Source: CAVXTT01 sp963764685 (GTDB taxonomy: Bacteria; Bacteroidota; Ignavibacteria; Ignavibacteriales; Ignavibacteriaceae). From it: DNA of 64,000 nt. The notes under the pieces were generated by a model. The model saw nothing but the letters and a program-made list of their open reading frames with translations, was not told where the DNA came from and did no database searches. A program made the translations under genes and the position numbers. This document shows positions 37,572 to 47,500 of the stretch, piece by piece. Numbering within the stretch: the first letter of the stretch is position 1; every line of letters starts with the position of its first letter. Where the stretch lies: positions 42,797-106,796 of the forward strand of contig CAVXTT010000012.1 in NCBI GenBank assembly GCA_963764685.1, written 5' to 3'.

Positions 37572-38024
37572 TCAAAAAATATAAAGAGCCAGGTGCATTA
37601 TTAAACAGGAATAAATTCCTGCCATAACATCGTCCATCATAACTCCAAGACCGCCGGGCAGGCTTTCAAGATTCCGGGCAGGGAACGGTTTTATTATATC
37701 CATCATTCTCCACAACAAAAAAGCAGATATTGATAATATAAAGGATTTAGGAAGAAATAAGAGTGTGATCCACATTCCTACAATTTCATCAATCGTACAT
37801 TGTGCCGGATCTTTTCCATACGCCTGTTCAAAAATGGTTCCGGTATATATTCCAATAATAAAAAATAATATTATTGAAGGGATTATTATCCAGGGATTTT
37901 CAAACCCGGGAATAAAATATATAATAAGGCCTGCAAGGCTGCCGAAGGTTCCTGTTATAAATGGCAGATAACCGGTAAAAAATCCGGAGCCAAATAGATT
38001 AACCAGAAATTTTATTTTCATCAA
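37572..38024 (-). CDS. pgpA: Phosphatidylglycerophosphatase A
   Basis: A 150-residue membrane enzyme that dephosphorylates phosphatidylglycerol phosphate. PgpA hallmarks are GTFGSLAGL, CTIDEIVGMWI and LWRMMDIIKPFPARNLE followed by LPGGLGVMMDDVMAG. The start overlaps pgsA by 26 bp, so the two steps of phosphatidylglycerol synthesis are encoded together. Confidence 0.94.
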   Translation of the reverse strand: MMKIKFLVNLFGSGFFTGYLPFITGTFGSLAGLIIYFIPGFENPWIIIPSIILFFIIGIYTGTIFEQAYGKDPAQCTIDEIVGMWITLLFLPKSFILSISAFLLWRMMDIIKPFPARNLESLPGGLGVMMDDVMAGIYSCLIMHLALYIF

Positions 38025-38607
38025 AAAATAGTCTTTGGATAAGGTTCCTGTTACTAATTAAATATGTGAGACCCGAGTGAACTGTTACTATAGTTATCAA
38101 AAGCATCACAACATATATCAGGTAATTATTAAAAAGTAAATCTAAAAGGGCTTCGTTTTGGTTATATACAGAAGGTGTGTTTACACCGGTATAAACCAAA
38201 AGGAGATAGTATAAAAATGTCATCTGTAAAAAGGTTTTCCATTTGGCATATTGACTGGTGGGAAATTTTTGGTTTTTATAATCTGCATATGATCTAAGGC
38301 CGGTAATACTAAAATCGCGTAATAAAATAACCGCTACCATCCACCACTCAACTATTCCGATTATTGCAAAGCCGGCAAATGCTGAAGCGGTCAATATTTT
38401 ATCTGCTAACGGATCCCAGAACTTCCCCCATTCAGTTATATAATTGAATTTTCGTGCGAGCCAGCCATCATACCAATCTGTCAAAGATGCTATAATAAAA
38501 ATTATTAGACTGATCTGCAGACAAAGCGGGTTGTTCCAAAGAAACAAAACAAGAAATACCGGGGTTAAAATAATTCTCAAAACGGTTAACTGGTTCGGGA
38601 GAAGCAT
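37999..38607 (-). CDS. pgsA: CDP-diacylglycerol--glycerol-3-phosphate 3-phosphatidyltransferase
   Basis: A 202-residue membrane protein with the full CDP-alcohol phosphotransferase signature DxxDGxxARx8GxxxDxxxD at 44-69 (D44, D47, G48, A51, R52, G61, D65, D69). The N-terminal LPNQLTVLRIILTPVFL identifies PgsA. It makes phosphatidylglycerol phosphate, the substrate for the overlapping pgpA product. Confidence 0.94.
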   Translation of the reverse strand: MLLPNQLTVLRIILTPVFLVLFLWNNPLCLQISLIIFIIASLTDWYDGWLARKFNYITEWGKFWDPLADKILTASAFAGFAIIGIVEWWMVAVILLRDFSITGLRSYADYKNQKFPTSQYAKWKTFLQMTFLYYLLLVYTGVNTPSVYNQNEALLDLLFNNYLIYVVMLLITIVTVHSGLTYLISNRNLIQRLFFDENKISG

Positions 38608-38647
38608 TTTGTATCAAAAACCAGTTTGGATTAAGAAAATGATAATT

Positions 38648-39551
38648 TTAAGATGCATTTATAGATTCACCTGTTAGCTGGTATAATACTTCCAGGTATT
38701 TTTGACTGGTTTTTTCTATAACTTCAGCCGGAAGTTCAGGTGCAGGAGGCTGCTTATTAAATTTAATAGATAATAAATAATCTCTTACATATTGTTTATC
38801 GTAGCTATCGGGGGACTTTCCTTTCTGATAAGTATCCACTGGCCAGAATCTGGAGGAATCGGGTGTGAGTAATTCGTCGACAAGTATTACTTCATTTTTA
38901 TATAAGCCAAATTCCATTTTTGTATCTGCTATGATAATACCCTTTTCTAATGCGTAACCAGATGCTCTCTTGTACACAGCCAGCGATGCTTCTTGCAACC
39001 TGTAGAGAGTCTCCTTATCTGTTATCTTTTCAGCATCCTGGAAAGAAATATTTTCATCGTGTAATCCGATTTCTGCTTTTGTTGATGGAGTAAAAATCGG
39101 TTCCGGGAGCTGTTCTGATTCTATAAGGTTCGGAGGTAACTTTATGCCTGAAATACTTCCTGTTGCCTTATAATCGTTCCATCCGGACCCTGAGATATAA
39201 CCTCTTATAATACATTCTATTGGGATCACCTCTGCTTTCTTAACGAGCATTGATCTTCCCTCGAGATCTTCATAATATTCCTGCATTTTGCCGGAAACTG
39301 ATTAACATCTGTTGAAATAAGATGATTTAGATATAATATGACGCAGTGTACTTAAACCAGAATTCGGAAATCTTCGTAAGTACCTTCCCTTTATATGGAA
39401 TTCCCTGCGACATAATGACATCGAATGCAGACAGCCTGTCAGTTGAGACAATCAGATAATGTTCACCGAGATCATAGATATCCCTTACTTTACCTTGTTT
39501 AAGAAGTTTTAGTCGTGGAAAATTGGTGTGAAGAATAACTTTTGTTTTCAT
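38648..39551 (-). pseudogene. purC: SAICAR synthase PurC, disrupted by clustered frameshifts
   Basis: The N-terminal frame (39327-39551) has LKQGKVRDIYDLGEHYLIVS, TDRLSAFDVIM and KGKVLTKISEFWFKYTAS, the ATP-binding part of PurC. The C-terminal frame (38648-39286) has AEVIPIECIIRGYISGSGWN, EAEIGLHDENISF-type residues and DSSRFWPVDTYQKGKSPDS. In between, NHLISTDVNQFPAK can be read in a third frame. So at least two indels lie at about 39284-39340, one at an A4 run. The restored length (about 300) is normal for the Bacteroidota-type enzyme. It is a central purine step, and loss is unlikely unless another copy exists, so errors are favoured. Confidence 0.85.
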
Positions 39552-39615
39552 TTTATAATTTTTTGATTAAATATTTGCAGATTTAGCTCTATATGCAAAG
39601 AAAATTTGGCCAACT

Positions 39616-40729
39616 TTATAAATTTATAGGGCCATCTCCATCCCCGCGATTAAAATGTGTAAAATCCTTAGATGAGTGCAACGGGTTAAGTTTTTCGCTC
39701 AAAGATTTCGAACAAAAGAATATATAATTGGAGGGCCCCTTAAGAAAACCCTTCCTCCTAAAAGCGTCACACCAGTTTTTATTGGACTGATTTGTAAGAA
39801 TCAGGTCGACCTTAGCTTCCTTTTTGAAATAGAATTCAGCAGCGTTTATAATAGAGATTTCTGCTCCGGTTTCTGCAAAGTTATCTACTATTGTTCCGCC
39901 CAGCATATCACCAAATTGACGATGGTTCTTAAATCTAGTTACAAGGAGGACAGCCCAGCCAATAATTTTATCAGAGTTGAAAACTTTAATTTTAATAAAT
40001 CTTTTTTTATCCTTACCATACAAATGGTTCAATATTTGTTGAATTCTAACCCGGTCATTGAATAATTTTTATAGTTTCTTTCCCAGATATCATCAGCCCA
40101 CCTCTCAAATTCATTAAATAATTCAAAACGTGTGTTAAATGATTTATCTGATCTCAGTGCCTGGTAAATTTTAATTAAAATTCCCGGAAAAACAAGCAAT
40201 GCGCTAAGGTCTAAAAATATTTTATAAAAACTATTTTTATTACGTAAATAGGTTAACTTTCTAAAGAAATTAAATGGATAAATTATTTTGAAGTAAAATG
40301 GTACGGGAAGTCCTCCCACCTTAACCGAAGTAGTAATTTAGAATAGCTTTCCTCATAACTGCCTATGCCAAGTGCAAATAAAGAGGGCTCCTTTTCCAAA
40401 GCGTCAAAAATTAATTGTAATCCCACACTAGAAAATGTCGGATTGATGATACCCTCAGATAATGGAAGTTGAAGGCAACCTGCTTTTAATATTTCTCCTT
40501 TAAAACTAAAATCCTGGTATTTTATTATTGAAGCACCTCTAACGGAATCAATATCCTGAGCAACAAAAAATTCCTGGTACACAGAAATGCCCTCAGTCTT
40601 GGGCAGCCAAGCAGGAATATTAGATTCTGGAAACTGGTACTTTATTCCTTTCGTTTTTAATCTAAGATTAAACTGTTTAACAAAATTTATATGATATTCA
40701 GAATAAGGAAGTATCTTAATGCTCATCAC
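39616..40729 (-). pseudogene. GNAT/FemAB-like acetyltransferase of a glycan locus, split by two frameshifts
   Basis: Three frames join to about 371 residues. 40283-40729 (IKILPYSEYHINFVKQFNLR to LRLRWEDFP) continues in 40029-40319 (VPFYFKIIYPFNFFRKL to NYKNYSMTG). That continues in 39616-40032 (VRIQQILNHLYGKDKKRF to the end, HFNRGDGDGPINL). The terminal NRGDGDGP motif recurs in acetyltransferase-like proteins of polysaccharide loci. Break one (about 40305) fits a lost C in a C-run and break two (about 40050) a lost G in a G-run. Both joins give sensible sequence. It overlaps the deacetylase stop by four bases. Substrate unknown. Confidence 0.65.
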
Positions 40730-41652
40730 GTTGGGCCTGTAACAAATTTACTCAATAGCCATTTCCTCTCGAGTTGCTTTCTTTCCGACGTCGAAATTAC
40801 TTTCTCCCCATTTATTTGCAATAGATAATTGAGGAGCTTGTTTACTGGCACAAACCAACCATCTTTTTTTCTCAATCGCTCCATTAGCTGAATAAAAGTA
40901 GTATTTAATTTTCCATCTTCGAAAAACCCGCAGGATAAATGAGTGTACATAATGCAAGCACCGCCTTCATTTTCTAAACGGTCTTGATTTTTTTCTGAGA
41001 TGGTTTTATTGAAACTATTTACGTTAGCACCTTCGGAACTACAGAACCAATAGTTTACGTAAGGTTTTGAAGAATCATGAAAAGGCATAAAGGGACAACT
41101 TTTCAAAGTATTTATATCTCTAAATACTAATGCTCTTGCATATTTAATTCGCTCTTTGCATATATCACCCCAGAAAAATCTTTCACCTTCAATATGTCCT
41201 CGGTATGCTTGATTATTCCTGAATTTTGTAGCTATATTATAAATAACCCGATTTAATCCACTTACTCTAAATTTTCCATTATATATACCTTCATTACACC
41301 CGGAATGGGTTGCATAAGTCTCGGGGTTCTTCCCAAAAAGCTCATAAAACTTATTAAGTCCATTTATAGTCATTTCCCGGTCAGCGGTATGATATGTTAC
41401 CCCGTGAGAGGCAATCTCAAATCCCTTTGCATTAAGTGACTTTACCCATTCAAGATATTCTTTATCTTCACAAGTGAGTCCGCCAATTTTGGGTTTTTCC
41501 TTACCACTTAGCGTCCAGATCGATTTTGTAGTTAGAAAACCTGCTTCATTTAGAAAATCATATACAGGAGGAAGATTATTAAGTGTCCCCAAATCAGTAT
41601 CATCGAATATGGAAAAAGCAAATTTTTTACCTTCAGGCCATTGTATTCTCAT
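40726..41652 (-). CDS. Polysaccharide deacetylase family protein
   Basis: A 308-residue protein with a NodB-like fold: FSIFDDTDLGTLNNLPPVYD carries the Asp pair and FEIASHGVTYHTADRE the metal-binding His residues. The spacing HxxxxH is one residue longer than the common HxxxH. A later YTHLSCGFFEDG supplies another family-type His. No signal peptide is evident, so it may act in the cytoplasm on a lipid-linked or soluble intermediate. It is flanked by the acyl carrier protein and acetyltransferase genes with overlaps or 1-bp gaps. A true deacetylase activity is inferred. Confidence 0.78.
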   Translation of the reverse strand: MRIQWPEGKKFAFSIFDDTDLGTLNNLPPVYDFLNEAGFLTTKSIWTLSGKEKPKIGGLTCEDKEYLEWVKSLNAKGFEIASHGVTYHTADREMTINGLNKFYELFGKNPETYATHSGCNEGIYNGKFRVSGLNRVIYNIATKFRNNQAYRGHIEGERFFWGDICKERIKYARALVFRDINTLKSCPFMPFHDSSKPYVNYWFCSSEGANVNSFNKTISEKNQDRLENEGGACIMYTHLSCGFFEDGKLNTTFIQLMERLRKKDGWFVPVNKLLNYLLQINGEKVISTSERKQLERKWLLSKFVTGPT

Positions 41653-41653
41653 A

Positions 41654-41896
41654 TCAGGGCATTTTAGATTTTAGAATGTTACAAATATCACCGAGGGTTT
41701 TGATCTCGATCATCTCCCAGGATGTAAATTTAATATTAAGTTTTGTTTCAAGAAGAATGATAAATTCAATTTGAACTATTGAATCCCATCCAGCTATATC
41801 AGAAAGATTTAAATCAACAGTTAAATCTGGATAGTTTTTACCCGTGAGATCTGATAATACAGTTTTGATCAAAATCAGGTTTTCCGTTTCAGACAT
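41654..41896 (-). CDS. Acyl carrier protein
   Basis: An 80-residue acyl carrier protein with the phosphopantetheine site in GWDSIVQIEFI (Ser39). It is diverged from housekeeping AcpP (it lacks DSLDTVEL), so it is probably a dedicated carrier. It overlaps the FkbH remnant by eight bases. FkbH-type enzymes load glyceryl groups from 1,3-bisphosphoglycerate onto such carriers, so a glyceryl or related acyl group may have been handled here. Confidence 0.85.
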   Translation of the reverse strand: MSETENLILIKTVLSDLTGKNYPDLTVDLNLSDIAGWDSIVQIEFIILLETKLNIKFTSWEMIEIKTLGDICNILKSKMP

Positions 41897-42365
41897 TTTT
41901 GATATGGTTTTTCAGTGAGGTTGCAGAAAAAGGCTCAAGAACCCATTTATTATTTACATTAAAAAAACCTAAATCCTGATAAAGTTTTTCGACAACTTTA
42001 TTCTTAGGTGTAGGTATATATTCACCGGTTAATAAATTGATCTCATTTTGTATGCAAAAACTTAGTAAATGATTAAAAATAAATTTTTCAAGACCTCTTT
42101 TAAATACCCTGCAACTCATTACCCAATTTTCAATGTATAATGTTTGTCCATTTTTCTTTAGTACCAATGCGCTTACCAAACCATAGTCGCCGTACTTGTC
42201 TTTCAAAGTAACTGCAAAACAGCTATGATTTTCAGAGGCTGTCATTTCCATCAACTCGGAGGAAGTATATCGGATGGTTCGTAGGTTAAATTGATTGGTT
42301 CTTGTGAAAAGCTGACTAACTCTTGGTAGATTAAAATTACTTAATAATTCTATCTTTGCACTCAT
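41889..42365 (-). CDS. FkbH-like protein, C-terminal domain only (truncated)
   Basis: A 158-residue product matching the C-terminal, GNAT-like half of FkbH: LPRVSQLFTRTNQFNLRTIR, DYGLVSALVL and WVMSCRVFKRGLEKFIF. The N-terminal HAD (IIIC) phosphatase-like half is absent. Homology continues upstream of the ATG to a stop at 42446-42444 (LRDTSLNEDEFLANLNM reads in frame with no start codon), which shows that the 5' part was lost. The remaining domain may be inactive or work alone. It adjoins the ACP gene. The break lies just past the terminator of tRNA-Phe. Confidence 0.8.
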   Translation of the reverse strand: MSAKIELLSNFNLPRVSQLFTRTNQFNLRTIRYTSSELMEMTASENHSCFAVTLKDKYGDYGLVSALVLKKNGQTLYIENWVMSCRVFKRGLEKFIFNHLLSFCIQNEINLLTGEYIPTPKNKVVEKLYQDLGFFNVNNKWVLEPFSATSLKNHIKNV

Positions 42366-42500
42366 ATTTAGGTTGGCAAGAAATTCGTCTTCATTCAGAG
42401 AAGTGTCCCTAAGTTGTACACGGTTCGATTCCGGGTAGTTTAGTTAGAGTATTATCCAAGTATTATTTTCGGCTTTTTCGTTATATTTCGGGATAATATT

Positions 42501-42535
42501 CTAAAAAACAAAAAAGGCTGATGAGAATCAGCCTT
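42501..42535 (-). terminator. Rho-independent terminator of tRNA-Phe
   Basis: On the minus strand AAGGCTGAT and ATCAGCCTT (complements of 42527-42535 and 42514-42522) form a perfect 9-bp stem with a four-base loop, followed by TTTTTTGTTTTTT. It starts eight bases past the tRNA 3' end. Confidence 0.9.
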
Positions 42536-42542
42536 AGGTATG

Positions 42543-42615
42543 TGGGCAGAGAGGGAATTGAACCCCCGACACAAGGATTTTCAGTCCTTTGCTCTACCGA
42601 CTGAGCTATCTGCCC
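42543..42615 (-). tRNA. tRNA-Phe (anticodon GAA)
   Basis: A 73-base cloverleaf: acceptor GGGCAGA/TCTGCCC, D arm GCTC/GAGC, anticodon stem AAGGA/TCCTT with loop CTGAAAA (anticodon GAA at 42582-42580), T stem GGGGG/CCCTC with loop TTCAATT, discriminator A. The CCA end is not encoded. It reads in the same direction as glmS upstream and the glycan locus downstream. Confidence 0.97.
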
Positions 42616-42661
42616 TAAAAATAGAGAGTAAAAATAAAGTTTTTTATACTAATCTCAAAAA

Positions 42662-44494
42662 TTATTCGACCGTCACACTTTTTGCAAGATTTCGGGGCTG
42701 ATCTACATTGAGACCCTTCTTTACAGCAATATGATAAGCTAAAAGTTGTAATGGAATAACAGTTAAGATTGGCATAAGCATTCTGATTGTATCCGGAATT
42801 TTTATAGTATAGTCCACAAGATTATCTATATTGTTATCCTGCTCAGATGCTACCGCTATGATTTTCCCCCTGCGGGCTTTTACTTCCTGAATATTGCTTA
42901 AAATCTTTTCGTAAGTCGAATCCTTTGGAGCAATAAATACGGCGGGCATATTCTCATCTATCAGGGCAATGGGGCCGTGTTTCATTTCTGCAGCCGGATA
43001 ACCTTCCGCATGAATGTATGAGATTTCTTTAAGTTTCAGCGCCCCTTCGAGTGCAACGGGGAAATTATATCCGCGTCCCAGGTACAGGAAGTTTTTCGAA
43101 TCTTTAAATTCATCTGCAAGGTATTCTATCTGACTGTTCAGTTTTAAGATTTGGCTGATCTTATCCGGCAGGGATTCTATTTCCCTGGCTATTTCTAAAC
43201 CATCAACCCGGCTGAGATTCCTCTTTCTCGCTAACAATAGTGTAATTAATGCGAGCACCATTAACTGGGATGTAAATGCTTTTGTAGAAGCAACACCTAT
43301 TTCCGGTCCTGCGTGTGTATAGACACCAGCAGCGCTTTCCCTGGCAATAGAACTGCCAACAACATTACAGACACCCAATACAAGGGCACCCCGGATTTTT
43401 GCTTCTCTCAGGGCAGCAAGTGTATCAGCAGTTTCACCGCTTTGAGAAATAAAAATAATTGCATCATCTTTATTCACAATTGGATTTCTATATCGGAATT
43501 CAGATGCATATTCAACTTCAGTAGGTATTCTGCAAAATTGCTCAATCATATACTCCCCTACCAAGGCTGAATGCCAGGAGGTACCGCACGCAGAGATAAT
43601 AATCCTTTTGGAATTAGCCAACTGATCAGCAACAGTTTCAAGGCCCCCCAATTTAGCAGTTCCCTGTTCAATTAATAATCTTCCTCTCATCGAATTACAG
43701 ACACTCTCCGGCTGCTCCATAATTTCTTTGAGCATAAAATGAGAGTAACCCCCCTTATCAATCTCGTCAAGGGTCATACTGATTTCGTGTACTTCTTTTT
43801 CAATCTCAGCATCACTGATTGTCCTTGCATTTATTTTATCTTTGAAGACCTCAACAACTTCACCATCTTCAAGATACACAACCTGTTTTGTGTATGCGAG
43901 AACAGCAGAAACATCGGATGCAACAAAATTCTCTCCATCTCCGATACCTATAACAAGAGGAGATCCTTTTCTTGCAGCTATTATTTTATCAGGTTCCCTC
44001 CCGCATATAACGGCAATTCCATATGTCCCTTCAACTTCATTCAAAGCCAGCCGGACAGCTTTAAACAACGAATGCCCTTTCGAAAGGAAATTATCGATCA
44101 GATGCGGAATCACTTCCGAATCAGTATCACTTATAAATTTATAGCCTATCTTCTGTAGTGTGGTTTTAATAACCTGGAAGTTTTCTATAATACCATTATG
44201 GATAACAAAGAGATCCCTGGATTCGTTATAATGAGGATGTGCGTTTACCTCGTTAGGAACACCGTGAGTAGCCCACCTGGTGTGACCTATTCCCAGATTG
44301 GCCTTCAGTTTGAGATCATCTAACTTTTCTTCAAGGAGAGAAACTTTACCTTTATTTTTCACGACAAGGGATTTCCCGGAAGAGATCAAACCAATCCCTG
44401 CCGAATCATAGCCCCGATATTCTAATCGTTTTAATCCGCTGATCAGGATAGGGACACAATTTTTATCTCCGATATATCCGACGATACCACACAT
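42662..44494 (-). CDS. glmS: Glutamine--fructose-6-phosphate aminotransferase (isomerizing)
   Basis: A 610-residue GlmS that makes glucosamine-6-phosphate for peptidoglycan and LPS. The N-terminal glutaminase domain starts with the catalytic Cys2 (MCGIVGYIG) and has HTRWATHGVPNEVNAHPH. Two SIS domains carry IISACGTSWHSALVGEYMIE, ISQSGETADTLAALREA and GRGYNFPVALEGALKLKEIS. It ends with the conserved DQPRNLAKSVTVE. The length is standard. No glmS ribozyme-like leader is recognised; only 75 bp separate it from the upstream gene. GAGGT precedes the start. Confidence 0.97.
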   Translation of the reverse strand: MCGIVGYIGDKNCVPILISGLKRLEYRGYDSAGIGLISSGKSLVVKNKGKVSLLEEKLDDLKLKANLGIGHTRWATHGVPNEVNAHPHYNESRDLFVIHNGIIENFQVIKTTLQKIGYKFISDTDSEVIPHLIDNFLSKGHSLFKAVRLALNEVEGTYGIAVICGREPDKIIAARKGSPLVIGIGDGENFVASDVSAVLAYTKQVVYLEDGEVVEVFKDKINARTISDAEIEKEVHEISMTLDEIDKGGYSHFMLKEIMEQPESVCNSMRGRLLIEQGTAKLGGLETVADQLANSKRIIISACGTSWHSALVGEYMIEQFCRIPTEVEYASEFRYRNPIVNKDDAIIFISQSGETADTLAALREAKIRGALVLGVCNVVGSSIARESAAGVYTHAGPEIGVASTKAFTSQLMVLALITLLLARKRNLSRVDGLEIAREIESLPDKISQILKLNSQIEYLADEFKDSKNFLYLGRGYNFPVALEGALKLKEISYIHAEGYPAAEMKHGPIALIDENMPAVFIAPKDSTYEKILSNIQEVKARRGKIIAVASEQDNNIDNLVDYTIKIPDTIRMLMPILTVIPLQLLAYHIAVKKGLNVDQPRNLAKSVTVE

Positions 44495-44569
44495 AATAAG
44501 ACCTCAAAATATTAATTATTTTCCGGATAATGTAATAATTATTTTAGCGATGGCAAATTATGTACGTCT

Positions 44570-47500
44570 CTAGTTTACTTTAGCAAGCTTTTGAATTTTC
44601 GTCTTTACCTCGCCATTGTTCCGGGTGATAACTTTATAGAAATACACCCCGTTAGCTATTAAATCGCCATCCTGGTCGCGGCCATCCCATTGCAGCTTAT
44701 TGAAACCTGCCCTAAGCTGGTCTGTAGGGACATCAAATTCCCTGATCATTCTGCCGGCTACAGTGTAAACTTTTATTTTAAATTCTTCAAGTTTGCTGTT
44801 ATCTCCATAAAGCTGGAATGTAAAATAAGTCTCTGAACTGAAGGGGTTCGGGTAATTATATACTTCAACCAGATCAAACGAATTAACTATATAAAAAACG
44901 ATTCTTCTTGCGATTGTATCAGAAAAATTGCCGGAAGGATCTTTGGCCAAAACTTCCAGTACGTGTCTACCGTCCGGGAGTTCGGGATTCCATCTCAGCC
45001 GGAATTCATTATTCGGATAGGGTGACGATTCAAACGACACATCGGGTCTGGTAAAATTTAAGGGGATATTATTATAAACTACTGTAAATAGGCTAGTATC
45101 AAGTGGAAGTGGTGATTCATCTTTTAATGTGATGAGGATGTCGGGTCGGGAAGAGACTACGTCACCATTAATTATTTCTTTACCATCAATCGTGATGTTT
45201 AGGTCAGGTTGTATTGAGTCCCTGGCTACGTAGAATCCTTTAGTGAGAATGTTATTAAATGTAAAGTACTCTGATTTCTCAAGGACACCGACAGCCTTTA
45301 TTTTGTGTAAGGTTGCAGGAGACATAGGTGCAGTGGAAAATATCTGAGATTGAATTGGAACAGAGCTATCAGAAGCTATGCTGATTACCTGAGAATAGAA
45401 CGAAGAATCGCGATCATCTAAAAAGAAATCCAACTTTAGATTATCGCCGGGAACTTTTCCTATATTCTTTGCTTCAAAATCGAGAGTTATATCAAATCCC
45501 TGAATAGTAGTATCGGGTGTGACAATGAAATCCTTTTTAATAAATATTATTTCCGGAAGGGTAAGATAATCAACCGAAATAGATTTTAATTTGATAATAG
45601 AGGTTCCGCCCGTCGAGGAATCAGTCATCTCAACTGCAGCTTTTAAGTAATCGTATTTCTCTGCGCTTATACTGTCTAACGGTAAATCAGGTGGAATTTG
45701 CCGATAAAGAGTATCATACAATCTTGTATTTTTGTTGAACCCTAATAAATCAACTTTATATGTCCCGGAACTTGTTTGATTTTCGATATCATATTTAATG
45801 CTTTTCCATTTTGATGCTGGACCAATGGGGGGAGATAGGGTATTACCGGTCGCATCCAAATAGCTCCCATAAAATTTGGAGAACTTAGGATCCATTGTAT
45901 AATTTCTGAATACGGATGCATATATTTCATCTTTTATCCAATCGTATGTCCACGCATAATATCCCTGAAAGATGGCAGGTGGATTAAAAATTATCCACTC
46001 CTCTTCATAAATATTAGTATTTAAATTAATTCTTCGCATAGTATTACTGGAGTAATTTTCTGTAGGATAAAGATAGTTACCTGCAACAAAGAATCCTGTA
46101 AAGCCGATTGCGTAGCTGGATCCTGATAAAATCTGATCTTGCTTTAATAAAGACCAATCGGCAGGGTTAAAAATTCTGAGAGTATATTTATCATTTCCCA
46201 GTGTATCCTTGAATGTCAAATTATAAACATTCACACCATCGGTTGCCAGATAAAAAGATCCACCCTCAACCCTTGCAGTCTCAGAATTAAGCATTCCGAC
46301 AGGTATGTTAACTGAATCTATCATCCCTGAACCAACATCTATTCTTGTTAAATAGAATGGATTTCCAGTTGCCACATAAATGTGATTATCCAAATAAAAT
46401 ATTTGATTGTCAACTTTTCCATAAAAATCAGAAAATACGCCATAATATTTACCCTTATCGGTTCCATTGTTGCCAGTTCCAACTCTGTGTATGCGGGAAA
46501 AACTGGTGGTATCGAATTGCTGGGCGTAGTACCAAATATTGGCAAAATAAATGAAGGTGCCGTCTGTTGTTATTGTCGTAAGACCGACTGTATCAAAAAC
46601 CGCTCCCACGACGGTTATATCTCCAATCAAAGTTTTATCGCTCGGTCTTGGCGGTAAGGGAGAATTATTCAAAATAAGTGCTTCTTCTCCTTCAGAATAG
46701 TTTACATTATAAGTTTGATACCTCTTAAATATTTTACTGTGAGCATAGTAACCATCTTTTTGTACTGAAGAAATAGTAAAGCTTCTTATGTCGCTGTACG
46801 GGCTGTATTTAGAGCCGTCAAAAATTCTAACACGCCAAAAATAAACTCCTTCTGGTAAAGCTGGGGAAATCCATTTAACAACCGCATCCTCAGGTAGAAC
46901 TCCCCCGGATACTGATAAAGGATTTTGGAAGGAAATAGATGTGTCGATCTCAAAATTGTAAGAGATATTTTGTTCTATATAATGCCCGATATCTGCAAGA
47001 AGAAAATTTATTATTGGAGCAGTTGAACTGAAGCCATCAATCGGTTCTACTATACTAGGATCACCAAGATCAAAAACAGCAAACGAAGCACTGGCTTCAT
47101 TATCGGACAGGTCATTTTCTGCAATAGAATTGTCTTCATTCACTCTCAAAGTTAAATCATAAAGTCCGCCGCTCTGAGGAATCCAATTGACCGTTAGGCT
47201 CCCTTCTTCCCCAAATGAGGGCAATTTTTGGTTCGTTATGATATATGAAGTATCTTCTGAAACAGCTAAAATACTTACGGATACCGAATCACCCGGGAAA
47301 GTTACACCGAGATTTTTTATCGTCACACTTACCTGGGCAGTATCATTAACCAGGGGATTATTTGGCTCAACAGTGATATTGCTTGATTGAACTAGAAAAT
47401 CAGGCTTATCAGGTAAGCATAGTTTTAAAAGTGGCTCACCCAATAAAGTCAATAAAGCTATCTGACTGTTATAGAAACCGCCTGAACCCCCAACCAAACT

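Noticed and set aside
42444..42660. Integrated element or integrase at tRNA-Phe
   Set aside because: No integrase, no direct repeat of the tRNA 3' end and no phage gene were found nearby; only a T-arm-like fragment remains.
44495..44569. glmS ribozyme or riboswitch upstream of glmS
   Set aside because: The segment directly upstream of the glmS start (44495-44569) is only 75 bp, is AT-rich and shows no recognisable ribozyme core.
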